64,000 nucleotides of DNA from Burkholderia sp. WSM2232. Lineage in GTDB: Bacteria > Pseudomonadota > Gammaproteobacteria > Burkholderiales > Burkholderiaceae. The stretch spans positions 1-64,000 of the forward strand of contig NZ_AWZV01000015.1 of the NCBI RefSeq assembly GCF_000472545.1. The letters are read 5' to 3'. The notes under the pieces were generated by a model that was not told the DNA's origin, made no database searches, and saw only the letters and a list, made by a program, of their open reading frames with translations. The stretch's first letter is position 1. The number at the start of each line of letters is the position of its first letter. Of the stretch, positions 17,230-26,531 are shown one piece after another. The position numbers were made by a program, and so were the translations under genes.

Positions 17230-17988
17230 ATGCCATTTGACATCGTTCACTTCGACGCCGACACCACCGATCCCCTGGCGGCAGAGGCGGAGTTGCTGTC
17301 GCTGGCCGAGACGGGCCGGTGCGTCGCGCATCTGTGGCAGGCGCCGCGCTCGCTCGTGGTGCCGCGCAGCTACCGGCGCTTCGCGGCTCTCGATAGTGCT
17401 CGCGCCGGGTTCGCGGAGCGAGGATGCCCGGTTTTTCTGCGCATGTCGGGCGGTGGGCTGGTGCCGCAGGGGCCTGGAATCCTCAACCTGAGCCTCGCTT
17501 ATCGGGTACGGGGCACCGCGGGCCGGAATTCCGAAGCAGTCTATCGGCATCTGTGTGAAATCCTGCGCGACGCGCTGGGCACGCTCGGGCTTCACACGCA
17601 TTGGGAGGCGGTGGAAGGCTCGTTCTGCGACGGACGCTTCAACCTCGCCTGGGGACGGCCGGGCGACGCGCAAAAGCTGGCTGGCACGGCGCAATACTGG
17701 CGCGGCGTGCGAACGCACGCGGGTGGGGCGCATGCGTCGCTGTACGCGGTGCTGGCTCATGCGGTGTTGCTGGTCAGCGCCGATCCGCAGGAGATCAATC
17801 AGCGCGCCAATGCTTTTGAAGACGCCATTGGAAGCGGGCGGCATTACGAAGCCGGGCGCGTCATCAGCGTACAGCAGGCGCTTTGCCGAACAGGGCTGGT
17901 GCCGCCGGACGAACTGATGGAATCGGTCCTGGCGGCGCTGCGTGCTAGTGTGATGGCTGCGCCGCCACCGTTCGGCAACGAGGATTGA
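17230..17988 (+). CDS. Lipoate-protein ligase family protein
   Basis: The 252-aa protein has the biotin/lipoate ligase fold marks: RMSGGGLVPQGPGILNLSLA (residues 71-90) and the lysine motif DAQKLAGTAQYWR with K149 as the adenylate-binding lysine. At 252 residues it lacks the long C-terminal accessory domain of E. coli LplA. Its place at the end of the aco operon suggests that it lipoylates AcoC K45, a dedicated modification enzyme. The start at 17230 has a weak Shine-Dalgarno (AGGGGCC). Confidence 0.82.
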   Translation: MPFDIVHFDADTTDPLAAEAELLSLAETGRCVAHLWQAPRSLVVPRSYRRFAALDSARAGFAERGCPVFLRMSGGGLVPQGPGILNLSLAYRVRGTAGRNSEAVYRHLCEILRDALGTLGLHTHWEAVEGSFCDGRFNLAWGRPGDAQKLAGTAQYWRGVRTHAGGAHASLYAVLAHAVLLVSADPQEINQRANAFEDAIGSGRHYEAGRVISVQQALCRTGLVPPDELMESVLAALRASVMAAPPPFGNED

Positions 17989-18174
17989 ATGCAATGGCGG
18001 ACTGAGCACAGCGAGGGGAGGCTTCGCCACGGAGCATGCTGAAGCACCGCAATTGCATTGCCTTGCCAGTCCGTCGCTTCGCTCGAACTGTACTGTCTCA
18101 TCATTGTGCGGCGTAGATACTCCAATTAGAATTTTTAACGCCTGCAACGAATGAGTCCGAGCCGGAGCCGTTGA

Positions 18175-18852
18175 ATGCATATCCTGATCGTCGAAGACGA
18201 GCCCAAAACCAGTGCATACCTCAAAAAAGGCCTTGAAGAATCGGGCTTCTCCGTCGATGTTGCCAGCGACGGCGCCGACGGCCTTCTGCTCGCTCAGGAA
18301 CAGGACTACGACGTCATCGTGCTCGACGTCATGCTGCCGACCATGGACGGATGGGCCGTGCTCAAGGTGCTGCGCGCGACGCATGCCACTCCGGTGCTGT
18401 TCCTTACCGCCCGAGACGACGTGAACGACCGCGTGCGCGGCCTCGAACTGGGCGGCGACGATTACCTTGTCAAACCGTTCGCGTTTGTCGAATTTCTGGC
18501 TCGCGTGCGCACCCTGGCGCGGCGGGGCCCGCCGCGAGAGAGCGAACGGCTCGCGGTCGGCGATCTGGAAATGGACATACAGCGCCGGCGCGTGAAGCGC
18601 GGCGCAACGCGTATTGATCTAACGCCCCGAGAATTCTCCCTGTTGCAGCTGCTCGTGCGCCGTCAGGGCGAGGTGCTGAGCCGCACGCAAATCGCGTCAT
18701 ACGTGTGGGACATGAATTTCGACAGCGATACGAACGTGGTCGAGGTGGCGATTCGCCGCTTGCGCGCGAAGATCGACGACGGTTTTCCCGTCAAGCTGAT
18801 CCAGACCGTGCGCGGCGTGGGATATGTAATCGAAGCGAAAGAGCCGGACTGA
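18175..18852 (+). CDS. OmpR/PhoB-type response regulator (heavy-metal subfamily)
   Basis: The 225-aa regulator has a receiver domain with D8, phosphoacceptor D51 (VIVLDVMLP) and K100 (YLVKPF), then a winged-helix DNA-binding domain (residues about 125-222, [33 protein letters not shown]). It resembles the CusR/CzcR/IrlR group. It overlaps the sensor gene by one base. The operon is convergent with the RND efflux genes, so these are its likely targets. A box resembling binding sites of this subfamily lies upstream of the efflux operon. Confidence 0.93.
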   Translation: MHILIVEDEPKTSAYLKKGLEESGFSVDVASDGADGLLLAQEQDYDVIVLDVMLPTMDGWAVLKVLRATHATPVLFLTARDDVNDRVRGLELGGDDYLVKPFAFVEFLARVRTLARRGPPRESERLAVGDLEMDIQRRRVKRGATRIDLTPREFSLLQLLVRRQGEVLSRTQIASYVWDMNFDSDTNVVEVAIRRLRAKIDDGFPVKLIQTVRGVGYVIEAKEPD

Positions 18853-20276
18853 TGGCCGCACGCTCGCTGACCACCACGCTTGCACTCGCGTTCGCGGGCA
18901 CGACGCTGCTCGTGTTCGCGCTGGTCGGCAGCGCGCTGTATTTCGCGCTTGACCGCCAGGTCAAGCAGCAGGACGACCTCGATATCGTGCTGATCGCGCG
19001 GCACACGCGGCGTCTCGCGCAGGAGCTCAATACGCTCGACGAACTGCGCAGCCACGGCGACCGTCTGACTAGCCAGGTGCTGGGCAACCTCGCGCTATCC
19101 ATGGAAGTGCGCGATTCGCAGCGCAAGCTGCTGTTCGAACACAACACCGCCGCCATTGCGGACGCTGCGACGCCGTCGCCCGCGCTCATGAAACGAGTCG
19201 GGGCCTCACAACGCATTACCGAAGCCGATATCGCGGAGTGGCGCACCGCGCAGGGGTTGCCGGTGCGAGGACTCGCCGCGGATGCTGTGCTGCGCGACGG
19301 CACGCCGGTCACGATCATCATCGCGCGCAATATGACGGACCGCTGGCGCCTGCTCGACAGGTATCGCGAGCGGCTGTATGTGGCGGGTCTCGCGGGTATG
19401 CTGCTCGCGTTCCTGATGAGCTGGTTGCTGGTGCGCGAGTCTTTGCGGCCATTGCGCGCAATGACGCGCAGCGCGGCCACGGTCACCGTCGACCAACTGC
19501 ACACGCGCATCGAAGCCGATGGTGCGCCGAATGAACTGGCCGCGCTCATCGTGTCGCTGAATGCGATGCTGGACCGCCTGCACGGCGGCTTCGAACGGAT
19601 GTCGCAATACACGGCGGACCTCGCCCACGATATGCGCACGCCGCTTGGCAATCTGCGCGGATCGACTGAAGTCGCGCTGTCACGCCTCCGTTCGGCCGAC
19701 GAATATCAGTCAGTGCTCGCATCGAATCTCGAAGAGTGCGAACGATTGTCGCGCATGATCGAAAGCGTGCTGTTTCTGGCCCGTGCCGAAAACCCGCAGT
19801 TCGTCAAGACGCTCACGCAGGTCGATGCGCAGCAGGAGCTCTCGCGCATCGCCGAATACTTCGAGGGCGTCGCCGACGAAGCCGGCGTGCAAATTCGCGT
19901 AACAGGCGACGGCCGGTTGCGCGCCGACGTCGAGCTATTCCGGCGGGCGGTCAACAATCTGCTTGCGAATGCACTCCGTTATACGCCGCACGGGGGCGTG
20001 ATCACATTGGATGCACAGACTCCCGCCGAGGCGCCCGATACACTGCGCGTGACCGTGGCGAACGAGGGCAAGCCAATCGATCCGGCCTTGCTCGAGCGGG
20101 TATTCGATCGCTTCTATCGCGTGGACCCGTCGCGCAAAAGCGGGCCGAATGCGTCCGGCTCCGCGGGTCTGGGGCTTGCCATTGTGCGCACCATCATGGA
20201 ACTGCATGGCGGCAGCGCGCATGCCGAAAGCGACGCGGCCGGTACACGCTTCATCTTGACGTTTGCAGCCGCCTAG
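18852..20276 (+). CDS. Membrane sensor histidine kinase (heavy-metal subfamily)
   Basis: The 474-aa kinase has TM1 at about 9-32, a periplasmic sensor region of about 140 residues, TM2 at about 175-194, a HAMP domain, an H-box with H259 (DLAHDMRTPLGNLRGS), an N-box (NNLLANALRYTP) and a G-box (GLGLAIVRTIMELHGGSAHA). Its ATG overlaps the stop of the regulator (TGATG), so they are coupled. It should phosphorylate the upstream response regulator. The stimulus is unknown; the metal-type family and the adjacent drug-type pump leave both metals and organics possible. Confidence 0.92.
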   Translation: MAARSLTTTLALAFAGTTLLVFALVGSALYFALDRQVKQQDDLDIVLIARHTRRLAQELNTLDELRSHGDRLTSQVLGNLALSMEVRDSQRKLLFEHNTAAIADAATPSPALMKRVGASQRITEADIAEWRTAQGLPVRGLAADAVLRDGTPVTIIIARNMTDRWRLLDRYRERLYVAGLAGMLLAFLMSWLLVRESLRPLRAMTRSAATVTVDQLHTRIEADGAPNELAALIVSLNAMLDRLHGGFERMSQYTADLAHDMRTPLGNLRGSTEVALSRLRSADEYQSVLASNLEECERLSRMIESVLFLARAENPQFVKTLTQVDAQQELSRIAEYFEGVADEAGVQIRVTGDGRLRADVELFRRAVNNLLANALRYTPHGGVITLDAQTPAEAPDTLRVTVANEGKPIDPALLERVFDRFYRVDPSRKSGPNASGSAGLGLAIVRTIMELHGGSAHAESDAAGTRFILTFAAA

Positions 20277-20289
20277 ACGGCGAGTTCGG

Positions 20290-21759
20290 TTACGTGGCCG
20301 CCGCCGTGTTCCCGCTTTCATCGAGCGACGTGCGGCTCCAGCCGCCGCCCAGCGCTTTTAGCAACTGCACACTGGCATCAACTCGCCGTGCGTCGATCAG
20401 TTCCTGCGTGCGTTCATTCGTCAGCGCAATGGTTTGTGCGGTCACCACATCAAGGTAGCTCACGGCTCCCGCCTGATAGCGGTTCATTGTCAGCTTCAAA
20501 GACAACTCAGCGGCCGATGTCGCGCGTTGCTGGCTGTCCGCTTCGCTAGCCAGTGTCGTCAGCGTGGACAGGTTGTCTTCCACTTGCTGGAACGCAGTGA
20601 GCACAGTCTGCCGGTAATCCGCCACTGCGCTGTCGTACTGCGCGTTCGCGCCCTGCAACGCGGCATGGCGGCGGCCGCCGTCGAACAGCGTGCCGGCCAG
20701 TTGCGCGCCGAGCGACCAGAAGAGGCTGGGCGCCGTGAGCCACGGCGCGAAGAACGTGCTTTCGAGTCCCGCAGTGGCCGACAACGTCAGGTCCGGATAG
20801 TAGGCGGCACGCGCCTCGCCGATCTGAGCGTTGGCCGCCGCCACGCGCCGCTCGGCGGCTGCGATGTCCGGTCTGCGTTCCAGCAGTTGCGACGGGACGC
20901 CCGTCGGAATCTGCGGCAACGCAACGCTTTTCACTTCACTGGCCAGTGCGAACGACGACGCAGGCATGCCGATCAGTGTCGCGATGGCGTGTTGAAGCTG
21001 CGCACGTTGTACGTCGATGTCCGTGTCCTGGCTGCGGGTGCTTTCCAGTTGCGTCTGCGCCTGCGCAACGGCCGATGCGTCGATTGCACCGTCCTTTAAC
21101 TGCTGTTGCACGATGCTCAAGGCCGCGGCATACGCGGTAACGCTATCGTCGAGCAGCTTCTTCTGACGATCGAGCGAACGCAGATCGAAGTAATCGGTTG
21201 CGAGATCGCTGGCGACCGACAGGCGCACAGCCTGAAGGTCCGCCTCGCTTGCCTGCGCGTTGTCGTGCGCATAGACGGTCGCATCCTTCACCCGGCCGAA
21301 CAGATCGGGCTCCCAGCTTGCGGTGGCGCCCACCGAGTAGTCGGGCACTGTCTTTCCCGCGAGCGAATGCCCAAGCACGTTCTGCGACAACCTCGTGCGC
21401 GACTGCGCCGCGCCCGCCGTCACCGTGGGTGCGTAGCCGGCACGCTGGTAGTCGAGCATCGCGCGGGCGGCCTGCAACTGCGCTACCGCTTTCGCCACGG
21501 TTTGATTCGATACATCGACGCGCGCTTCGAGCTGGTCCAGTTCGGCGTCGTGAAAGAGCGTCCACCACGGGCCGGGCGGCTCGGTATCGGCTGGCACAGC
21601 GACGCGCCAGCCCGGCGCCGCCGCGCCCGCGCCCGCGTATTGAGCGGGCACGGCCGCTTCCGGTTGATGATAGGTCGGCAGCGTCGAACACGCGGTCAAC
21701 GCGCAGGCAGTGACGATAGCCGCGCTGCGGCGGGCGAATGGATGAAAAAGAGTGAGCAT
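20290..21759 (-). CDS. Outer-membrane efflux lipoprotein (NodT/OprM family)
   Basis: The 489-aa protein begins with a lipoprotein signal (VTACALTACSTLPTY, lipidated Cys at about 24). Two repeated TolC-like modules follow, with signatures such as WWTLFHDAELDQLEARV and YQAGAVSYLDVVTAQ. The start at 21759 is preferred to an in-frame ATG 78 bp earlier, because GGAGACGG precedes it. It is the last gene of the minus-strand efflux operon, 20 bp after the membrane-fusion gene, and its stop faces the sensor kinase stop. Confidence 0.92.
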   Translation of the reverse strand: MLTLFHPFARRSAAIVTACALTACSTLPTYHQPEAAVPAQYAGAGAAAPGWRVAVPADTEPPGPWWTLFHDAELDQLEARVDVSNQTVAKAVAQLQAARAMLDYQRAGYAPTVTAGAAQSRTRLSQNVLGHSLAGKTVPDYSVGATASWEPDLFGRVKDATVYAHDNAQASEADLQAVRLSVASDLATDYFDLRSLDRQKKLLDDSVTAYAAALSIVQQQLKDGAIDASAVAQAQTQLESTRSQDTDIDVQRAQLQHAIATLIGMPASSFALASEVKSVALPQIPTGVPSQLLERRPDIAAAERRVAAANAQIGEARAAYYPDLTLSATAGLESTFFAPWLTAPSLFWSLGAQLAGTLFDGGRRHAALQGANAQYDSAVADYRQTVLTAFQQVEDNLSTLTTLASEADSQQRATSAAELSLKLTMNRYQAGAVSYLDVVTAQTIALTNERTQELIDARRVDASVQLLKALGGGWSRTSLDESGNTAAAT

Positions 21760-21778
21760 GATCCGTCTCCTGGATCGC

Positions 21779-23020
21779 TTAACCGCGCCGTGCCGCGGGC
21801 GCGGCGACGCGCACCGGCTGGCCGTCCGCGAGCGCATCGCCCGGATTGTCGATTACCTGATCCGTCGACGTGACACCGGTCGCGATTTCAACGTAGGTGC
21901 CGAAGTCCCGGCCGATCGTCACCTTGCGAAGATGCGCGCGACCGTCCTGTCCGATCACCGCAACCGTCACGCCATCGGGTCGGAACAGCAATGCGCTCAC
22001 CGGAAGTTCGAGCGCGGGGTGCTGCGTGCGCAACGCCAGATGAACCTGCGCATACGCGCCGGGCAACAACGCGCCGTCGCGATTGTCGACATCGATCTCC
22101 ACGCGCAGCGTCCGGCTGACAGAATCGATTGCGTCGGCGCTGCGCGCGACGGTCGCGGCAAACGTGCGGCCCGGATACTGCTGGGTCGTCAAATAGACCT
22201 GTGTGCCCGCGGTGATGCTGCCGGCATCGTCCTGCGGCACGTTCACGTAAACGCGCAAGCGGTCAGTTTGTTCGACGTGGAAAAGCTCTCCCGGCGCACT
22301 CGCAAGACCCGGCGATCCTCCTGACGTGACGAGCGCTCCCACATCGACATTGCGCACGGTGACGACGCCGTCGAACGGCGCGGTCACCTTCTCGTAAGAC
22401 ACAAGCTCGCTCAACCGCGCGACGTTCGCCTGCGCCGACGCGAGCGCGGCGAGTTTTGCGGCGCTGTCGCTCGTCTTTGAGTCGGCATCCTGCTGCGACA
22501 CCGATTGCGTTTGCAACATTGTCTGCCAGCGCCGCGCAGTGCTGTCGGCGAATGCGTAGTTGGCCTTGGCGGTGGCCACGTCGGCGCGTGCCTGTTGCAA
22601 CTGGGCGTCGAGTTCCGGCGTTTCGATGTCGGCGAGCGTTTGTCCGGCCCGGACTTTCGTGCCGATGTCCGCGTACCAGTGCCGAACGTAGCCGCTCGTG
22701 CGCGCATAGATCGACGCGTCGGCATACGGCATCACGGAACCGGGCAACAACAGTTCCTGCGAAGCCGGCGCCCGTTTTGGCCGCACCGCATCGACTATCG
22801 TTTCGCGTTGTGCTGCGACCTGTTGCGAGAGTTCGGTGCTTGCGTGCAGACGCGGCACGATTCCGATGGCGAGCAGGGCCGCTGCAATCGCCAGCAGCGC
22901 GCCGGGCAGCACAAGCGCGCGGCGCTTCGTGGGTTGCCGGCCGGTGTCGCCGGGCGCGGCTACGGCAAGCGCCGTCGATGCCGTGCCATCGCGGTCCTGT
23001 GGAAGGTTCGACTTAGTCAT
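21779..23020 (-). CDS. RND efflux membrane-fusion (adaptor) protein
   Basis: The 413-aa adaptor has an N-terminal membrane anchor (about 34-55), the first half of the lipoyl domain (SGYVRHWYADIGTKVRAGQT), an alpha-helical hairpin (about 130-210), the second lipoyl half (VTAPFDGVVTVRNVDVGALV) and a beta-barrel/membrane-proximal part. It links the inner-membrane pump to the outer-membrane channel. It lies 10 bp after the pump gene in the same operon. Confidence 0.93.
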   Translation of the reverse strand: MTKSNLPQDRDGTASTALAVAAPGDTGRQPTKRRALVLPGALLAIAAALLAIGIVPRLHASTELSQQVAAQRETIVDAVRPKRAPASQELLLPGSVMPYADASIYARTSGYVRHWYADIGTKVRAGQTLADIETPELDAQLQQARADVATAKANYAFADSTARRWQTMLQTQSVSQQDADSKTSDSAAKLAALASAQANVARLSELVSYEKVTAPFDGVVTVRNVDVGALVTSGGSPGLASAPGELFHVEQTDRLRVYVNVPQDDAGSITAGTQVYLTTQQYPGRTFAATVARSADAIDSVSRTLRVEIDVDNRDGALLPGAYAQVHLALRTQHPALELPVSALLFRPDGVTVAVIGQDGRAHLRKVTIGRDFGTYVEIATGVTSTDQVIDNPGDALADGQPVRVAAPAARRG

Positions 23021-23030
23021 GGCTTTTTCC

Positions 23031-26000
23031 TTATCGAGCTTGAGTAGTCATCGGCACGGCGGCAGAGCGAGCCGCGCGGCGCCGCGCGAGCCACACATGT
23101 ACCGTCCCGAACACCACGGGTACGAACATCAGCGTCGAGAGCGTGCCGAATGCCAGCCCGCCAATCACCGCGCGGCCGAGCGGGGCGTTCTGTTCGCCAC
23201 CGTCGCCGAGGCCGAGGGCCATCGGCAGCATGCCGATCAGCATGGCGAGCGCGGTCATCAGCACAGGCCTGAAGCGGTTGAAGCCCGCATCGAGCGCGGC
23301 GGCGAGCGGCTCCATGCCAGCCTGCAACGACTCCCGCGCGGTGTTGATCACGAGAATGCTGTTTGCCGTTGCAATGCCGATGCACAGAATCGTTCCGGTG
23401 AGAGCGGGCACGCTCAGCGTGGTATGCGTTGCGAACAGCATCCACGCAATGCCCGCGAGCGATGCCGGTAAGCCGCTGATGATGATCAGCGGGTCCAGCC
23501 ACGACTGGAAATTCACGACCATCAGCAGATAGACGAGCGCGATCGCGAACACGAGTCCGGCGCCGAGACCCGCAAACGACTCGTTCATCGACTGCACCTG
23601 GCCGCGCATCACGATCGACGAACCGGGCGGCAACTGCGCGCGCGCTGCGTCGACAATCCTGGATACGTCGGCGGCGACGCTGCCCAGATCGCGTCCCTGC
23701 GTCGACGCGAAAATGTCGAGCACCGGCTGCACGTTGTAGTGCGAGACGACTGCCTGTTGCGAGCTGCGATTCAACGTGCCGAGCGTGCCGAGCTGGTTCT
23801 GTGGCGCGACGGTTGCCTGATTCGTGGTCAACGGAATGTTCGAGAGCGTCTGCAGCGAGTCGATGTCGTACTGCGGCACCTCGGCCAGCAGCGGGTAGCT
23901 CACGCCGTTCTTCGGATCGAGCCAGAAGTTCGGCGTGGTCTGCGAACTGCCCGAGAGCGCGATCAACATGTTCTGTGCGACGTCACGCTGAGTGAGGCCC
24001 GCCTGTATCGCTTTCGTTCTGTCGACGTTCACGTCGATGGTCGGCGCGTCGCCGGGCTGCTGGATGCGTGCGTCGACGAGACCGCGCACACCGCGCAACT
24101 GCGCGAGCAGACGGTCGGCCACCACACGGTTCTTGTCGAGCTGATTGCCGACGATCTGCACGTCGATAGGGGCGGGCAGGCCGAAGTTCAGAATCTGGCT
24201 GACGATGTCGGCGGGCAGGAACGCGAACGTCACACCGGGAAACGACGTGGCGAGCACGTTGCGCAATTGCGCGACGTATTGCGCGGTGGGTTTGTGCTTC
24301 GGCTGCAGCGTCACCAGGATATCGGCGTCTTCGGGGCCGACCGGATCCGACGAGTCGTAGGTCAGATTGATGCCGCTGACCGGCACACCGATGTTATCGA
24401 GCACGGCCGCCTGCTCCGGCTTCGGGATCACGCTGCGAATCTTTGCTTCCACCTGATCGGTGATGCGCGCCGTCTCCTCGATGCGAGTGCCCGTCGGCGC
24501 GCGCAGATGCAGCCGGATCTGACCGGTATCGACGGCAGGGAAGAAGTCGCGGCCGGCGAACGGAACGAGGATCAGAGACGCGAGACACAGCGCGACATAT
24601 GCGGGCAGGAAACGGCGGCGTCCCGCTATCGCGCGTCCCAGCATCGCACGATAGCTGCTGCGCAAGGCCTCGAAGTGCCGTTCGAATCGCGCCTGGAAAC
24701 GCGCCAGTGCGGCGAAGCGCCCGCGTGCATCGTGGCCTTCTTCTTTGGACGGCGCGCGCATCAGATACATTGCAAGCGTCGGGATCAGCGTGCGCGAGAA
24801 GAAGTAAGACGCGCACATGGCGAATACCACTGCTTCCGCAAGCGGAACGAACAGATAGCGCGCGACGCCGGACAGCAGGAACATCGGCACGAACACAATG
24901 CAGATCGACATGGTCGAGACGAACGTCGGCACTGCGATCTCGCCTGAGCCGTTCAGTATCGCGTCATGCAACGGCTCGCCCTTTTCCAGGTGGTGCGTGA
25001 TGTTTTCAATCGCCACCGTCGCGTCGTCGACCAGAATACCGACGGCGAGCGCAAGGCCGCCAAGCGTCATGATGTTGATGGTCTGCCCGAGCGCTGCAAG
25101 CGCAATCAGCGACGTCAGCACGGCGAGCGGAATCGTCACCGCTATGATCAACGTTGCGCGCCAGCTGCCGAGAAACAGCAGAATCATCGCGGCCGTCAGG
25201 CATGCGGCGATCAGCGCTTCGCGCACCACGCCAGAAATGGCCGACTTTACGAATACGGACTGATCCGATAATGGGGTGATGTGCAATGCTTTCGGCAAAC
25301 CGGCCGCGATTTTCGGCAGCTTGTCTTTGACCTGCTGGATGATCGTCAGCGTCGACGCGCTGCCCGTCTTCTCGACTTGCAGCAGTGCCGCACGCTTGCC
25401 GTCGCTGCGCACGATGTTGGTCTGCGGCGCATAACCGTCGATCACATGCGCAACGTCGCGAACGTACACCACGCCGCCTTGCACCGTCTTGATCGGCAGA
25501 TCGTTGAGTGCCGCGACGCTCTGGGTGCTGCCGTTCATCTCGACGTTGTATTCACGCGAGCCGATTTTCGCGGTGCCGCCCGGCAGAATCAGGTTTTGCG
25601 CATTGACTGCGTCGACAACGTCGATGGGCGCGAGTCCTTTCGCCTGCAGCGCCTTTGGGTCGAGTTCGACCATGATCTGGCGGATCTTGCCGCCGAACGG
25701 CAGCGGCACCGCCGCGCCCTGCACGGTGGCTAACTGCGTGCGGATAAAACTGTTGCCGAGATCGTAGAGCGTCTGTTCGGGCAGCGTGTCGCTGGAGAGG
25801 CCCAACTGAAGGACGGGCACCGTCGATGCGTTGTACGTGATGATGTTCGGCGGCAAGGTGCCGGGCGGCAGGATTCGCAAGATCGACGCCGAGTTCGATG
25901 CGGCTTCGGCGATTGCCCGGTTAATGTCGGCGCCGGGGTGAAAGAAGATCTTCACGACCGAGACGCCGTTTAATGACTGCGACTCGATGTGCTCGATGTC

Positions 26001-26228
26001 GTCGACGTCCGTCGTGAGCGCACGCTCGTAGTTCGACGTGATCCGGTGCGCCATGTCTTCGGCGGAAAAGCCGTTGTACGACCAGACAATGCTGACCACG
26101 GGAATGTCGATGTTCGGAAAGATATCTGTCGGCGTGCGCATGATCGCGAGCGGGCCGAGTATGAAGAGCAGCACGGCCAGCACGATGAAGGTATAGGGCC
26201 GCCGCAGGGCCAGTCGGACTATCCACAT
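23031..26228 (-). CDS. RND efflux permease (HAE-1 type)
   Basis: This 1065-aa proton-driven pump has the RND plan of two sets of transmembrane helices and large periplasmic loops. Landmarks are TM1 (YTFIVLAVLLFILGPLAIM), FPNIDIPVVSIVWSYNGFS, the TM4 proton-relay pair in GGLALAVGILVDDATVAIEN, and the C-terminal TM bundle. It groups with multidrug (HAE-1/Mdt-like) rather than metal (Czc-like) permeases. The ATG at 26228 is chosen over an earlier in-frame one, because the conserved N-terminus (MWIVRLALRRPY) starts there after GGAAAT. It is the first gene of the efflux operon. Confidence 0.93.
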   Translation of the reverse strand: MWIVRLALRRPYTFIVLAVLLFILGPLAIMRTPTDIFPNIDIPVVSIVWSYNGFSAEDMAHRITSNYERALTTDVDDIEHIESQSLNGVSVVKIFFHPGADINRAIAEAASNSASILRILPPGTLPPNIITYNASTVPVLQLGLSSDTLPEQTLYDLGNSFIRTQLATVQGAAVPLPFGGKIRQIMVELDPKALQAKGLAPIDVVDAVNAQNLILPGGTAKIGSREYNVEMNGSTQSVAALNDLPIKTVQGGVVYVRDVAHVIDGYAPQTNIVRSDGKRAALLQVEKTGSASTLTIIQQVKDKLPKIAAGLPKALHITPLSDQSVFVKSAISGVVREALIAACLTAAMILLFLGSWRATLIIAVTIPLAVLTSLIALAALGQTINIMTLGGLALAVGILVDDATVAIENITHHLEKGEPLHDAILNGSGEIAVPTFVSTMSICIVFVPMFLLSGVARYLFVPLAEAVVFAMCASYFFSRTLIPTLAMYLMRAPSKEEGHDARGRFAALARFQARFERHFEALRSSYRAMLGRAIAGRRRFLPAYVALCLASLILVPFAGRDFFPAVDTGQIRLHLRAPTGTRIEETARITDQVEAKIRSVIPKPEQAAVLDNIGVPVSGINLTYDSSDPVGPEDADILVTLQPKHKPTAQYVAQLRNVLATSFPGVTFAFLPADIVSQILNFGLPAPIDVQIVGNQLDKNRVVADRLLAQLRGVRGLVDARIQQPGDAPTIDVNVDRTKAIQAGLTQRDVAQNMLIALSGSSQTTPNFWLDPKNGVSYPLLAEVPQYDIDSLQTLSNIPLTTNQATVAPQNQLGTLGTLNRSSQQAVVSHYNVQPVLDIFASTQGRDLGSVAADVSRIVDAARAQLPPGSSIVMRGQVQSMNESFAGLGAGLVFAIALVYLLMVVNFQSWLDPLIIISGLPASLAGIAWMLFATHTTLSVPALTGTILCIGIATANSILVINTARESLQAGMEPLAAALDAGFNRFRPVLMTALAMLIGMLPMALGLGDGGEQNAPLGRAVIGGLAFGTLSTLMFVPVVFGTVHVWLARRRAARSAAVPMTTQAR

Positions 26229-26348
26229 GATATTTCCTTGGACGATGGGCTCTGGATGGCCATGCCACGATGCGTCCAGGCGGTGCAATGCGGCGGCCGA
26301 TGAGCATGCAGTGTGCCGATCTGCCACTGACCCGTAAGTGACGGGCAC

Positions 26349-26364
26349 ATTACAAGTCTGTTAT
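26349..26364. promoter_or_regulatory. Candidate response-regulator box upstream of the RND operon
   Basis: ATTACA-AGTC-TGTTAT is a near-perfect dyad of the ATTACA-N4-TGTAAT kind reported for CopR-type OmpR-family regulators, with one mismatch. It lies 121 bp upstream of the permease start, in the divergent gap to uvrA2. The rest of this 303-bp gap holds no gene. Binding by the regulator at 18175-18852 is inferred. Confidence 0.5.
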
Positions 26365-26531
26365 CTGCGTAGACAGGCCGCAGTACGGGCGTCGTAGAAT
26401 TGCCGTCGAGTACTGTCGACGTCCACAACCAATGCCGCACGGGCATCATCGCCGCGAACGCCGTCGGGCACGCTCCGTGCAACTGCACCGGCATTCGATT
26501 TCACGGCCATGCACATTCGTCACTCATCGAA

